Shown one piece after another: positions 1-11,389 of a stretch of DNA of 64,000 nucleotides. The stretch lies in the NCBI GenBank assembly GCA_963082975.1, contig OY720344.1:80774053-80838052 (forward strand), written 5' to 3'. The position numbers and the translations under genes are program-made. The notes below the pieces were generated by a model. It ran no database searches. It was not told where the DNA came from and saw only the letters and a list, made by a program, of their open reading frames with translations. The stretch's first letter is position 1. The number at the start of each line of letters is the position of its first letter. This DNA is from Labia minor. Taxonomy: Eukaryota > Arthropoda > Insecta > Dermaptera > Spongiphoridae.

Positions 1-47
1 AGAGGAAAAATATGAATATTGTAATACATGTAAATTCTATTATATAT

Positions 48-84
<37 letters not shown>

Positions 85-1066
85 TAATTTTAAATATATA
101 TTTATGTATATTAAGATTATATTTAATTGATATTTAATTTATTTAAATAAAAATTTTATTAATTTCCATAAGAGAATTAAAAAAGATTAATACTTCAATT
201 ATGTAAAATATTATTTTTTTTAATTAATTATACAGAAATAAAATATAAATACAATCAAATATATTTTCTATTAATTAACTCGTCCATTTTTAAATCAAAA
301 AAATAAATTTATTAAATCATTATATGGCTTTGAATGAATTTACAAGCGATACGTTTGGTAAAAATAGAAAAAAATATTCTTTATTAGATTTGGTTCCTTT
401 TTTTTAAATTATATTATTCAAGAGTATACAAGACGAACAACGAGAAAAATAAGTTAATGTACCTATAATATTATTAATAAGGTACTTAGTATTATATATA
501 TATATAAATAAAGTATTTAATAACAAATTAAACAAAAAAACTAGCGAATCCATTTTTCATGTAGAAAACAACTAATAAAACATTGAATTATATTATAGAA
601 ATATTAATTAGAATAAAAAATATAAAATAACAGAAAAACTTAAAAAGACAATAATAATATATATCACTCGTGTTAATTTACTTAAATTTTAGTTTTAAAA
701 TTTTAAACAATATTTAATTTAAATTATTTCTTACTTAAAATAACTTACATATTTTTAATGATCACCATTTATTATATTGGATATTTTATATTAAATGTAT
801 ATTTTAAATAGTACATTTAATATCTATTAAAATAATACATTATAAGATAAGAACAAAATTTGAAGTTTTAGTAAAATTAGATATTCATTTCGTTTATGTT
901 TAAAGAAAATCATTCTCGTGCTTCATCCTTTAAATTAATTCAATAAAGTTTCTGGAGATTATAGTCTTTTTAATGTTAATCAATAATATAATAAAAAATG
1001 ACTCAATTTTTGTTTTATATTAGGGTTATAAATTAATTAATGCTATTTTTTTTGTCTTAAGCTCAT
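1..1066. other. A+T-rich stretch without recognisable gene
   Basis: Only A+T-rich sequence with an (AT)n tract near 53-80. No open frame, repeat end or splice-bounded island was recognised. Confidence 0.5.
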
Positions 1067-1296
1067 ATTGGACCCAATTTCCTTGATTTCATTCCTAATG
1101 AATTTATACGATGTGAAATAACTTGTTGAGTCACTCCCATAGATTTTGCAAGTTCTTAATGCGTTTGGTACTACAGAATAATGTCTTCAATTCTATATCT
1201 TCGATCATTTTCTTCCAAGTATTTCTTGGCCTTTTACGGCAAATATACTACTTTTAAACGGTGCAAATCACATCTCACATGTTTGTTCGGCTAGAG

Positions 1297-2029
1297 CAGG
1301 GATGGGCAAACTTTTTTAGGATTCGGTAATAAGTCGGTCCACCAGATATTTATTAAAATAATAATAATAAACAATGTGGTATAAATGTACATAGGTAACT
1401 AAAAAAATAGAATAAGAAAGGAACTTAGGTATATATTTTCAAACAAAATTTAAAGATTATAAAAGTATAAAAATATCAAGTTCATAAGAAATATTCTGAT
1501 TCGAATTATTATTTAAGATAAAGTCATGTGAAATTGTCCGCATTAGAAGATTTACACTGCATATCCTCTGCTAATTTAGTAAATCTTGGTGTATAATTAG
1601 TAACTGCCAGTCTTGTACTGCATTTGAGGTGATTGTCTGTAAGACGGGAGCGATATTTTGATTTAATTATATTCATCGTAGAAAATGCAGATTCACATAG
1701 GTAGGTAGAGCCAAAGAACGATGTTAAATTTAATGCGAGACCTTTTAAATTAGGATACTTAACTTCGTCCATTAAATTCCAAAAAATATTTGTAGGATCT
1801 GAATTATGTGCTTTTAAAATTATGTCATTTTGAAGAAGAAGAACTTCATCTTCCTCAATAGTTATAGAAAACAATTCGTTTATATTTTTGGTTATTTCTT
1901 CCCCGAGTAATGGAATTTTTTATATGCTAAGGAGTAGTTTAAGTAAAAAAGGCAATGAGTAAAGGCGATCACTTTAAAATGACTCGGCGGTCCACCAGTC
2001 GATCGCGATCGACTTAATGCCCATCCCTG
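1297..2029 (-). mobile_element. Non-autonomous hAT element, TIR CAGGGATGGGCA
   Basis: The ends are inverted copies of CAGGGATGGGCA. They are flanked by a perfect 8-bp duplication, ggctagag, at 1289-1296 and 2030-2037, the hallmark of hAT integration. The 733-bp element keeps only the 3' part of its transposase gene and is inserted in a decayed mariner. Confidence 0.93.
1524..1874 (-). pseudogene. hAT transposase C-terminal fragment (dimerisation region)
   Basis: A 116-codon open frame inside the 733-bp hAT. Around residues 55-80 it has FGSTYLCESAFSTM followed by IKSKYRSRL, the C-terminal dimerisation signature of hAT transposases. It resembles the family that also gave ZBED5, GTF2IRD2 and related domesticated proteins. 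The BED zinc finger and the first two catalytic aspartates are missing, so this is a truncated remnant. It could at most express a dimerisation-only peptide, for which the sequence gives no evidence. Confidence 0.8.
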
Positions 2030-2260
2030 GGCTAGAGCATGATCGCCATAAACTTCTACTAAAATACGATGACGTTTTTTATAATGTTTTTCTAAACTTC
2101 ACTTGGCGTCTGTGTTCGCTCTTTTGACAAATTGAAATCGATTTTTCATCGACTTTTTATTGAGATAGACTTTTGCTTCATGTTAATATAATAAAGAACT
2201 CCCCTCAAAATCACTTTATCTAGCACAAAGTTCGACATTTTCAACGGTATAAAGAAATGT

Positions 2261-3044
2261 TTAACCAAAATGACATATAGACAATGACTAGTTTTATAGT
2301 AACTCAAATGAATGTTATCAATTAACCATAATTTTGAAGATACCAGTAACTTCATCTCTTAAAAAGTCGTATTAATTTGTATTTCAAATATTTCTTTTAA
2401 AAAATAAAATGATACACAGTAGAAAAATATTTTTAATAATATTTTTCAATCATATATTTTGTAATAAAATTTAACAAATGCTTAATTTATTTTAATAAAT
2501 TAATTATTTGCATATTTTGATTATTTAAAAAAAATAATTATTCTACTTGATTCGTAATTCAATTTTATATTATTTTTTTTTATTATATTTTCATTTATAA
2601 AAAAACAGGATACTTTTATCTTTAGATTACTTCCTCATTTTCATATTTCCAATTATCTAGTTTTATTTATTTATTTATTTATGATAAATTTTAAACAAGT
2701 GTCTGATCTTTATATATATACTATAGATTAATATGATTTTTCCAGTTCCTTGTCATTAATAATAACATATTATGTTACTTGGTTTTGCAATCTCTAAGGT
2801 CATGACCCATCAACTGCAAAGGAATCATTCCCTTTAAAATGCTATTATATATATATAAATGTGATTTTATTTAATTATATTTGATTATATTAAATATATA
2901 TATATATACAATATAATATGCTGCTTTTTTACAGATTAATTAGTAAAATAATGGTATATGTATGAACATAAAGTTAAGTATAAATTTTATTTATAGATAT
3001 ATGGATACAGGTATATGGTTATGAATATATGTATATGAATATAA
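2261..3044. other. A+T-rich stretch, nothing recognised
   Basis: Poly-A/T runs and TTTA repeats only. No gene or repeat ends identified. Confidence 0.45.
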
Positions 3045-3180
3045 CCGGTGAGCATTGATGAGAAATCGAAGCGTGGCGGTAGGCATATGACGCATGCGCA
3101 TTATCCGCGGGCGTCGCGCACACGTGCAGTGCGTGAGCCAGGGACAGCTCAGCTCTCTTGGCCATTCTTTGCGTGGTCAG
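3045..3180. promoter_or_regulatory. CpG-rich island, candidate promoter or exon
   Basis: This stretch stands out against an A+T-rich background. It has many CG dinucleotides, CGCATGCGCA (resembling the NRF-1 consensus), CCGCGG, GCGCGC-type steps and a CACGTG E-box. No convincing protein is encoded (the 67-codon frame at 3048-3251 shows no family signature). It may be a promoter/5' UTR of an unrecognised gene or the end of an unrecognised transposon. Both are inference. Confidence 0.3.
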
Positions 3181-4775
3181 CTTGTCTTATTAAAAATAAT
3201 AATTATAATAATAATATAAATTCATTTGCTTTCTTTTCTTTCAAGTTCTAGTGATTTAATTGAATACAAATTTGGCAATATCATTTGAAAACTGGGAAAC
3301 CTCGTGTCCGGTTTGGCTAGACGTCAAGTGTTTTTGTTCCTGGTGACATTTCATCCCGTGTCTGCTCCTGGCCCTCCCCCGGACTGCCAACCTAGTAGAG
3401 GGGTACGTGGATGTGGGTGTGTGAGTGTGTGAGTTCCTATGTGAATACATTCATGTGAATAAGGAAGTAAGCAAGGAAATAAACGAAAAACGAACATGAC
3501 CCTCCCATTTGACAGGTAATTCAATCATCGGAGAGATTATTTATTAATAATGAATTTATTTATTTATTTATTTATTTTTTGCCAATCAATTCAATAATAA
3601 TTGACCTCTTACCATTCCCACAATAGACAATTCATACAAATCGATTAGATTTTCTAATCATACACCTGTTTGGCCTGAATCCTCTCCCTGGCGAAAAATA
3701 TCTTCCCTCCCTCATCTCCCTCCCACCCAGCCCAATATTTTCCCCTACTCCCTCATTCTTTTTTCCAATTATTCAGATTGACATGCATCCGAAACAATTT
3801 CCTGTCATATTTACATAAAAATACTTAATTAAAGATGGATAAATTATTTTATTTTATAAATTATTTATTAAAGTTAAGAATAATTCGTATCACTCACATA
3901 TACCTACACACCCTCATTTCATTCTTCCAAAGAATATAATCAATACTTTATTAAATTTTGGTGATTATAATTATAATATAAATAAAAATTATTTCTTATA
4001 TAAACCACAAAGAAATATATATCCACAATAAAAGATTAAATTACCAAAATATTACCTTCCTTTTTAGATAGATATATAAATTTATAATAATTAATAATTA
4101 ATTTAAATTTAATAAAAAATCTTGAACAAAAAATTATTTAAATATTTATATAAATCTCAATGTTTACATTGATTTAATTGAAAATGCAAATAAAATAAAA
4201 ATACCATCAAAACAATAATAAAAAAGTATTTTATTTATTTATTACTACTTCCCCCTTTTAGAGCATAGAAAAAAATCATATGGTTAATTTAATGCTAATA
4301 ATACGTTATTAAATAACTTTTTAATTAATAAATTATTAATAGATAAATGAAATATATATATATTTTTTTTTGCTTTTTATTAAATGTAGGAATTCTATCT
4401 ATCAATAATTTATATTTATTTTAAATTTTAACAAAATTATTTTCTGCAGATAAACAAAACTTATTATTTTAGTTTTGATAATAACAATTAATTTGATTTA
4501 ATTCTCATAACTAAATATAAATGATTGTTTATTTAATTAAACTATTCAGTAACACTAGTCAATAAAATATTTTCAGCTTTAATTAAATATTTTTATATAT
4601 AATCTAATAAATGAAATAGACATTATTTATATTTATTATACTTGTGTAAGTATATAAAGTTATTAATTAGCTCATTCTCTTTTTCTATATATAATATATA
4701 TATTTATATATACAGGTATATTTTTATGTATATGTTTATTTAAAGAAAAATATAACACAAAAAAAAAATTTCAAG
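3181..4775. other. Intergenic or intronic A+T-rich sequence
   Basis: 3280-3450 and 3660-3760 are less A+T-biased and pyrimidine-rich, but no coding frame with family features was found. TTTA tandem repeats lie near 3555-3580. Confidence 0.4.
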
Positions 4776-4842
4776 TTCATTGAACCCCAACAGCACCGAG
4801 TCATCTCAACATTGATCTGCCTCTCCAGCTACCTATGCCTAG
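4776..4842 (+). other. Exon-like island encoding a hydrophobic segment
   Basis: An acceptor-like TTTCAAG precedes and a donor-like AG/GTGGGT follows a 67-base island that is much less A+T-biased than its surroundings. One frame stays open and reads about 22 residues: a short polar lead with Gln-Gln-His-Arg, then a hydrophobic run rich in Leu, Ile, Cys and Ser, resembling a transmembrane segment. I do not recognise the protein. It could be a single exon of a host membrane-protein gene, or chance. No neighbouring exon was found. Confidence 0.28.
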
Positions 4843-5107
4843 GTGGGTTAAAAATAAAAATACTTTAAATTTTATCTTATTTAGGCTCATTGGATATATA
4901 ATATTTATTTAAAATGTTCAATTTTTGTTCAACGTTATCATTTAAATAAAAGTGAGCAGAAAGCATCCCCTTTGAATATTAAAAAATTAATCAATATTAA
5001 TTTCTGATCTATTTTGATCCATAATTAACAAACAAATTTTTTTTAGGACACAAATTGAATTTTATAAAGAAAAGAAAATCATTGTCAATTATATATATTT
5101 TATTATA

Positions 5108-5649
5108 TTAGGTTGGCAACTAAGTCATTGCCGTTTTTTTTAAGAAAATCAAAGACAATTTTTTCATGGAACTAAATAACTTTATTCTGTAATGTATTGC
5201 CCATTTTGATCAATGACCTTTTGCCATCTTTCAGGCAGCATTTCGATTATTGCTTTGATTAGGTCGTCATCAACTTCAACTGGGCGACCAGAGTGTTTAT
5301 CATTTTTGAGTGAAAAATCCCCAGAACGAAATTTGGCAAACCAATTTTGACACTGCCGTTCCTTTAAGGTTTCGTCACCATAAACAACATATAACTTTTT
5401 ATGAGCTTGCGATGCGTTTTTCCCTTTGCGGAAATAAAAAAGCAAAATATGACAAAAATGTTCCTTTTGATCTTCCATTTTTCAATGAACGTCAAACGAA
5501 AACTACGGAACCGATCAAAAAACTTTTTTACTGATTGACCGCTGAATTGCCAACTATCAAATACCAAAATGTGTTTTACATTTGGACTACATCGGTAAAC
5601 CTAAAAATTCAACTGAATGCAATCGGCAATGACTTAGTTGCCAACCCAA
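5108..5649 (-). mobile_element. Internally deleted mariner, TIR TTRGGTTGGCAACTAAGTCA
   Basis: Both termini carry near-identical inverted repeats of about 26 bp or more and are flanked by the TA target duplication (5106-5107 and 5650-5651). At 542 bp it is under half the usual length of about 1.3 kb. The interior is a 98-codon ORF on the minus strand. Confidence 0.93.
5182..5478 (-). CDS. Mariner DNA-binding domain joined to transposase tail (catalytic core deleted)
   Basis: An intact 98-codon frame starting at ATG. Residues 1-70 match the paired helix-turn-helix DNA-binding region of mariner/SETMAR-type transposases: a LLFYFRKGKNASQAHK-type first helix-turn-helix, WFAKFRSGDF, then SGRPVEVDDD. 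At about residue 80 it jumps to LPERWQKVIDQNGQYI, the extreme C-terminus of the same protein. The whole DDD catalytic domain is lost, yet the frame remains open across the deletion joint. The product, if made, could bind mariner ends without cutting. That is inference: no promoter evidence, and it may simply be a young deletion derivative. Confidence 0.8.
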   Translation of the reverse strand: MEDQKEHFCHILLFYFRKGKNASQAHKKLYVVYGDETLKERQCQNWFAKFRSGDFSLKNDKHSGRPVEVDDDLIKAIIEMLPERWQKVIDQNGQYITE

Positions 5650-5926
5650 TAGTTAAACTATAATTATTAAATTTCTTTATATTTTATTACTTAATAATTT
5701 AACAAATAAATAAATGAAGATATTACTTTCTCCTCTCTGATTAGCCAAAAAAAAAAAAAATTATCAAATCAATGATTCCTTAGAAATTCTTATCAATAAT
5801 TGATTATTTTCATGGCCAAACTATCTCTATTTTAAGCAGTACATTGCTTATTTCTTCATTCAATTCTATTAAAATAGTTATTATATTAAAGGTATTTTTA
5901 TTATTAATACTCCACAATTTATTTAA

Positions 5927-6037
5927 TTAAATAAATGTACAAGTATGGTCAAGTACAGTCTGCTTGAGTAGGGGCAAGGGTACGGTACTTGAAACGACTG
6001 CAGAATTAAGCAGTCGAAACGTTGTACATTTATTTAA
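5927..6037. other. Perfect three-way-junction foldback
   Basis: An outer 16-bp perfect stem (5927-5942 with 6022-6037) encloses two perfect hairpins. One is an 8-bp stem (5949-5956 with 5985-5992) and the other a 7-bp stem (5995-6001 with 6010-6016, loop agaattaa). The junction strands are short and the 3' one reads AAACG. The geometry resembles a compact structured RNA or a tiny foldback element. It lacks the CUGANGA core of a hammerhead ribozyme, so no class is assigned. Confidence 0.6.
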
Positions 6038-8185
6038 CTAAATAACTAAATTATACAAATATGTAATGTATTAATAATAAAAATACATTTAATAATTATA
6101 AAAACCACAAACGTTTTAATAAATATATAGTTATTATAAATTATAGTCACCCAAAACATTTTATATTAAATAAAATAGATAATATATTTCTTAATATAAT
6201 TATATGAATTAAACATTTAATTTTTAAAAAAAAATCAATCTTGTATATAGATTGCATATTTTTTAATAGCTTAAATTCTCTTTTTAAAAAAATATTACAT
6301 ATAATAAATATATTGATAATTTGATGTAAATTAATTAATGAAAATTTAATAAGTAAAATTAACTAAATATATGCTTATGATAACTCCTCTCTCTCCTAAA
6401 AAAATATTTCTCATTTACTTATTAAGATACTTGGTAACATTTAAATTTTCGATCTCATGATTTATAAATCAGTATTTACTAGAAAAGATCCCTATAAAAT
6501 GCGCGAATGCTCGACCGCGCACTTATTTTTTTCGCAAATTGGACAGTCCATTTTTATTCCAGTTTACAATTGGTTAGCCATTTTGTAGAAGAATTGGATC
6601 TTACAAATTCTTCTCCTTATCTCCAAACATTATAATATTACTTCAGGGAAACCAATTGGTCATCACATTAATAAATAAATAAGATATTAATGGTCGAAAT
6701 ATGTTTAATTCCGAATAAGAATGGATGAAGATGTGACGTAAAAAACTATTCTATTCATGTTATGTCAGAAAGAATTTACAAGAAATTATTAGTGAGAATT
6801 ATACTTTTGGTGATCAAAAATATTTTTTAAATGTTACTTAGAATTAAATGAACTTTGACGTTTGTAAATTAAAATCATTTTATTTGATAAATTTCCTTCT
6901 GTTAATTAAAAAAATCTTATATAATTTCCCATTTTGTATGATGTTTGTATTTGTGTCATTAAATTAGCCATTTCAATTAGTGACGAATAATTGATACCAG
7001 TAACTTGATAAATATGTATGGGACGTTGTAGATATGAGATTATTTTTCATACTTGAATTGAAATGATAGAATACAAATGAGACATGAACGTCAAGGGCAA
7101 AGTCAAAGGATACAACAAAAATTACATTTATCATTTGGTGCAGTCCTGATATGTTAGAATGGCAGTAAAATATCGATATAACATATTTTTGGGTGATTTT
7201 ATGGAATTTATAATTGAATTTCTATATTTGTTTATTCACAAATTCTAGGTTTTATTGTCAAACATTTCTTAACATTTAAACATTTAATTATAGGAGGTTC
7301 CACCTAAAATGAGAAAAATAAACTAATTTGAAAAATTTTAATGCATTTTATAACATTAATATTTCTAATATATATTATTAAAATAATTTCAATATTTTAA
7401 AATCCAATGAAATATAAAAAAGTAAGAGAAATATTATAAAAAATAAAAATAAAAGAAAAATTTGGATTTTGTTTTGTAACCATTTCAACATCTTGCCCCT
7501 CCCCAAAAACAACGTATGTTCTCCACTTTATACTATTATATAATTCATTCAATTCAATTAATTGATCATAAAAGAAATGGAAAATACATTTTATAAATAA
7601 TATAAGTATCACAATTTAAACTGTATTAAATTCAAAATAAACAATTGACTTATCATTGTTATGACAATACACTTTCAAAATTGGATTTAAGTTATTGGAA
7701 TTTTTTCACTTCATATCACTGCTACTTTTTATTTTTAATACTAAAAAAATCCATTTTACTTTTCGCTGACTAAATCAAATATTCATATATTAAATTTATT
7801 TTTTTAAACTTGTTATTGTTTATTAGTTCTAATACAATCATTTATTTTTATAGTTGAAAATGAAGAACAAACTTATGAAACATATGAACCGATGATTGAA
7901 ATTTTATTCAATTTTTTGTAAAATAAATTTAAGTTAGAATTTAAAAATAAAAATCATAAATAAAATCTTATTATATTTTTAAATTGAGAAACAATAAACA
8001 ATGTGTAATTTATATTTTTTATTTTAGAGAATATTTTTTCTAAATTCTTAAGTCTATCGAAAGAGGTTGAACTTTGTTATAATCATTGCAGATCATTGAA
8101 TATTATATTCTGCCTTGATATTCCTTGTTATAACCCTCTTCAAAAGGGTATCTTGCTAGATGAATAAAAAATCTGAGTTGGTTAC
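6038..8185. other. A+T-rich stretch without recognised gene
   Basis: Only a small CG-containing patch (about 6490-6545, a TATAAAA followed by GCGCG motifs) stands out. No family homology recognised in any frame. Confidence 0.4.
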
Positions 8186-8254
8186 CCAGGGCGCTGAGCT
8201 GCTTTTGCTCAGGTCATCATTGTCAGTGGATGGATCGGTAGCATTGATTTTCAT
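8186..8254 (-). other. Candidate first coding exon (acidic Ser/Asp-rich)
   Basis: On the minus strand an ATG at 8254 opens 23 codons with balanced codon use and an acidic, Ser/Asp/Asn-rich composition, ending in Trp exactly at a GG/GTAACC donor-like site. Upstream the same frame is open for seven more codons before a stop. Nothing identifies the protein and no downstream exon was found, so this may be a chance island. It also contains a short CTGAGC/GCTCAG hairpin. Confidence 0.22.
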
Positions 8255-9065
8255 CTCGCTCTCTTCGATATTAACTCAAACTCCAAAAATAACTTGAATT
8301 TACGAAATAATTAAAAAATCATATAATGTAAATTTAAATTATTACAAAAAAAAACAATATTAATTAAATTAATTAATTTAATTCAAAAAATCAGTATTAT
8401 CAATCTTTTTGTTGTATTTGATCATATTTGTGAAGAATAAAATTTTTATAGTCAAAGTGTTTAATTAAGAAAACATGAATATAGATCTAGTTATATGTCT
8501 GGGGAATTGAAATTGTGGCATAACTAATCAACCCTTAGACTTAAAATTCGTTTTCACAAACTTGGGTCTGTCTTAATTGCCATACCTGACCCCTAGGTAA
8601 GTGTTCTATACAAAATGGTTTTTGGAAACGTAACATTGTCAATGCATTACCTGTATTCAAATAATTCGAAATTCACATATATAATAAAAAAGAATATTAC
8701 ACTTGAAAGAAGGTAATTTTCCTTACGGTATTTCACACCCTTGAAACTAACCCCTCTCCAACACCTACCCCTTAACTTAAATTATTATAAATAAGCTGTC
8801 GTTGAGATGGACAGTTATTAATAATTCAGTTAGACTTAGATAGAGATTGAGAATGCAGTAGTGACGTTTTAGTAATTCCTCGATACTCATTTCCCCTTTC
8901 GGCCATTTAATGATTGTACTTGTATTTAATTCACAAACAAATATAATTTTCTTTCTTTGATTAAATCTTGCCTTTTATTCAACCTTCTAATTACCCACCA
9001 TCCCAGCGGGTAAGGTAAAGACATAATTGGCATGGCCGGTTATCATAACTATATACGAGTATATA
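8255..9065. other. Unassigned sequence, LTR-like patch near 8760-9010
   Basis: About 8760-9010 has a TATAAATAAG motif, then a purine-rich leader and a pyrimidine-rich end. This loosely resembles an LTR, but I could not find matching TG..CA ends or flanking duplications. Confidence 0.2.
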
Positions 9066-9964
9066 TAGGGTTGCCATATTTTTTCACGGACCAACCGAGA
9101 CAGTTCTGTCTATTTTACTTTAGGTTTAGGGATGTCGGTTTCGGGGGAGGGGAGGGGAGGGGGGTTATGAAAACAGTAATGTAAAAAACACTTAAAACAT
9201 AGAATAGATAATCTTTGTTATTTTATTCATAATGGTACACAAACATGATATTTTTATAAAACAAAACAGTTTTCTAATGGGAGTGCTTCCCATAGATGTA
9301 CTATCTAATGCAGTCTGAACTGTGTTGTGGACAATGTGAGCTCCACAACCAATACCATTTATTGTTCTCCCCAGTTCTTTCTTTACAAGAGTAAAACAAT
9401 GTTTTTACCTGCCCTCTTGACTCGGCCAAAGTTTATGTTGCAATTGCCACCACAAAAGCCCACTACTTTATCTTCCAGTTTATTTTCCCTGATGACAGTC
9501 ATAAGATGACTTGTCTGCAGTTTCACCAGATACAGATTTAAATTCTAGTTTGACTTGCACTCCAGATTCCTGTTTAAAATAACGCACAACTATGGGGACA
9601 AGTTTAACCTTTTTTCTGTTGGAAGCATCCATACTTAGTGAAACAAAATTTGCATTTATTAAATCATTCTTTAATTCTTCCAGCGCTAAAGGTGCTATTA
9701 CATTTAATATTATAGCCTCACATTTGGTTTTTCCCAATGAAAATTTTGGTTCAAAAAATTTGTATTACTGTGTTACTTGCCAAAACGTTACTAATCACAC
9801 AAGAGCAGATTAATCATTCTCTGATCTAATAATTTTGCTCAATTATTTCCAAGAAACTGTGCCCTGAATCTAAACCGGGACAATTTCAACAACCGGGCGG
9901 GACGCCGGGACAACCCAGTATATCCGGGACTGTCCCGGCGAAACCGGGACGTATGGCAAGTCTA
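9066..9964 (-). mobile_element. Non-autonomous hAT element, TIR TAGRNTTGCCATA
   Basis: The ends read TAGGGTTGCCATA and, inverted, TAGACTTGCCATA. They are flanked by a perfect 8-bp duplication, agtatata (9058-9065 and 9965-9972). The right subterminal region carries repeated CCGGGAC motifs (9880-9950), a likely transposase-binding array. The 899-bp element contains transposase gene pieces on the minus strand. Confidence 0.92.
9310..9737 (-). pseudogene. hAT transposase fragment
   Basis: The minus-strand frame 9480-9737 starts at an internal Met and reads ...NVIAPLALEEL..., then NANFVSLSMDASNRK (the first catalytic Asp context), then VVRYFK and EFKSVSGETAD. The adjacent minus-strand stretch (9310-9480) continues in another frame with VGFCGGNCNINFG and a degraded end region, matching the second catalytic motif block of a TTF/ZMYM-like hAT family. 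Frameshifts and stops break it, and the N- and C-terminal domains are absent. Confidence 0.72.
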
Positions 9965-10554
9965 AGTATATATATATATATTATATAAAAATCAAATAGA
10001 AGTTTTCCGTCCTAAGCCGGATTATCCGAAACATTTAATATAATTAATGCAAAATTAAATATTTTATTTTACTTTTTATATTTTATTGAATATTCCTCGC
10101 CATTATTATTATGCAATAAATAAAATTCATTTGGACGAGTCCTACTTCTAAAATGAGTGGTTGATAAATGGCTATCATTACTTTTAGATCGTTCAAGCAG
10201 AAATTTCAAAAGAAATAAAATTGTTTTGTCAATGTCATTGAACATCTTAGATACAAATTGTAAAATTATTAAAATTATTACATTTATAAATATTTTATTT
10301 ACTAGATTTTTCTTGACATCGTGATTTCACCTTATATTTTTTTTCTTATTTTTAACATTATTATTTAGATAAATTTTGATTCAAAGTAACCATGAAATGA
10401 ACTCTTTAAAATGGTGTTGACTTACAAAGCAAATGCAATTCTTGAGTCATGAATTATTAAAATAATAAATATGATGAAAGAAAAAGTTTAGTAGAAATCC
10501 AGATATTCCAACATATATAAATATAAGTATATTTTCAAACCAATCTCTTCATTA

Positions 10555-10667
10555 TTATAACGTTTTTCTTAACTTCACTTGGCGTCTGTCTCTCTGTTTG
10601 TCGCTCGTTTGACAAATCGAAATCGAATTTTCATCGACTTTTTATTGAGATAGACTTTTGAAAATTT
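10555..10667 (-). pseudogene. mariner N-terminal fragment
   Basis: About 90 bases are strongly similar to 2082-2172, the N-terminal coding part of the decayed mariner near the window start, including the segment tttttattgagatagac. Nothing else of the element remains. Confidence 0.55.
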
Positions 10668-11038
10668 TTATAGATATTTCAATGGATCCCTAGGTATAGA
10701 AGAAATATAATTGATTAATTGTAATTAATTAGAGATTAATTACTTTTAGTAACTAACTCCTTTTGTATTGCTCCTATTAATTTTTTTTCAACGGATTCTG
10801 AAGCATAAATATTGATTTCAGGATAGATTTTCATTTTTAACGTATTTAAAAAATTTTTATATCATTAAAATTAATGATGAATTCTTATTAATCAGTTGTA
10901 TCGCCAATGAAGAGGGGTTATTTCCCCTCAAATGGCATAGAGAATAGATCTTTTTTATATATGTCCCCGAGAGAAAGGAAACAAAACAATAGAATAACTT
11001 TTTTTTATGAAGACAATGTATATTTATATACATTTGTA
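10668..11038. other. A+T-rich spacer, nothing recognised
   Basis: No gene or repeat end identified. A 97-codon frame covering 10907-11200 overlaps the RC-C repeat and has no protein family features. Confidence 0.4.
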
Positions 11039-11384
11039 TCTTATCTTCTTATACGAGTAAAAATTGTTTCTCTGTTTCTCTGTTTCATTGTTCTCAAAAA
11101 CCGCTCTAACGATTTTTTTGAAATTCACAACAGAGATAGTATTTATAAAGAAAAATTGAGTTTTATTGACCACATCTCTGGAAAACTACATCTTTATTAG
11201 TTTTTATCTTCTAAATTTAAATGTATATATGTGACGTCACAACCACCGCCTGTGAGATATATACATATCTATTCTTAAAATAAAATTAAAAATATTTATA
11301 TTATATTCATATATTTGATTTTTTTTTATTTCATTAATAGTTTTACATTTAAATTATTTGAAATTGTTTCACACAACGTTTAAA
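11039..11384 (+). mobile_element. RC-C family, 5' end copy
   Basis: Begins TCTTATCTTCTTATACGAGT after an A, matching the 5' end of the RC-C copies read in the other direction (12982, 33975, 47754). It continues with the conserved GTTCTCAAAAACCGCTCTAA block, a TGACGTCA block and an A+T-rich arm shared with RC-A. It is cut off where the next RC-C copy starts in inverse orientation. Confidence 0.6.
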
Positions 11385-11389
11385 AGAAG

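Larger units (their letters stand above)
1067..2260 (-). pseudogene. mariner transposase remnant, split by a hAT insertion
   Basis: Read on the minus strand, 2038-2260 gives a mariner-like N-terminus (an MSNFVLDK-type start at about 2240, then RHR-LVEVYGDHAL in a shifted frame). After the hAT at 1297-2029 is skipped, it continues through 1067-1288 with residues typical of the rest of the helix-turn-helix DNA-binding region. Stops and frameshifts are frequent and the catalytic DDD core is absent, so it is dead. A second degraded copy of the same N-terminal stretch lies at 10555-10667. Assignment to mariner is from remembered family motifs. The interruption is seen directly, because the 8-bp target repeat lies inside the reading region. 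Confidence 0.65.

Noticed and set aside
3256..3450. 64-codon minus-strand ORF rich in His/Thr/Arg
   Set aside because: Derived from a GTGTGAGT-like simple repeat and pyrimidine-rich sequence; no homology recognised.
4776..4842. First transmembrane segment of a two-pore potassium channel
   Set aside because: Only loose resemblance of a hydrophobic run; no pore motif or neighbouring exon found, so no family was assigned.
5927..6037. Hammerhead ribozyme of a Penelope-like or other retroelement
   Set aside because: Three helices and a GAAAC are present, but the CUGANGA strand and a correctly placed cleavage site are not.
10907..11200. 97-codon plus-strand ORF
   Set aside because: Overlaps the conserved RC-C 5' block, has no family features, and is not kept open in other RC-C copies.
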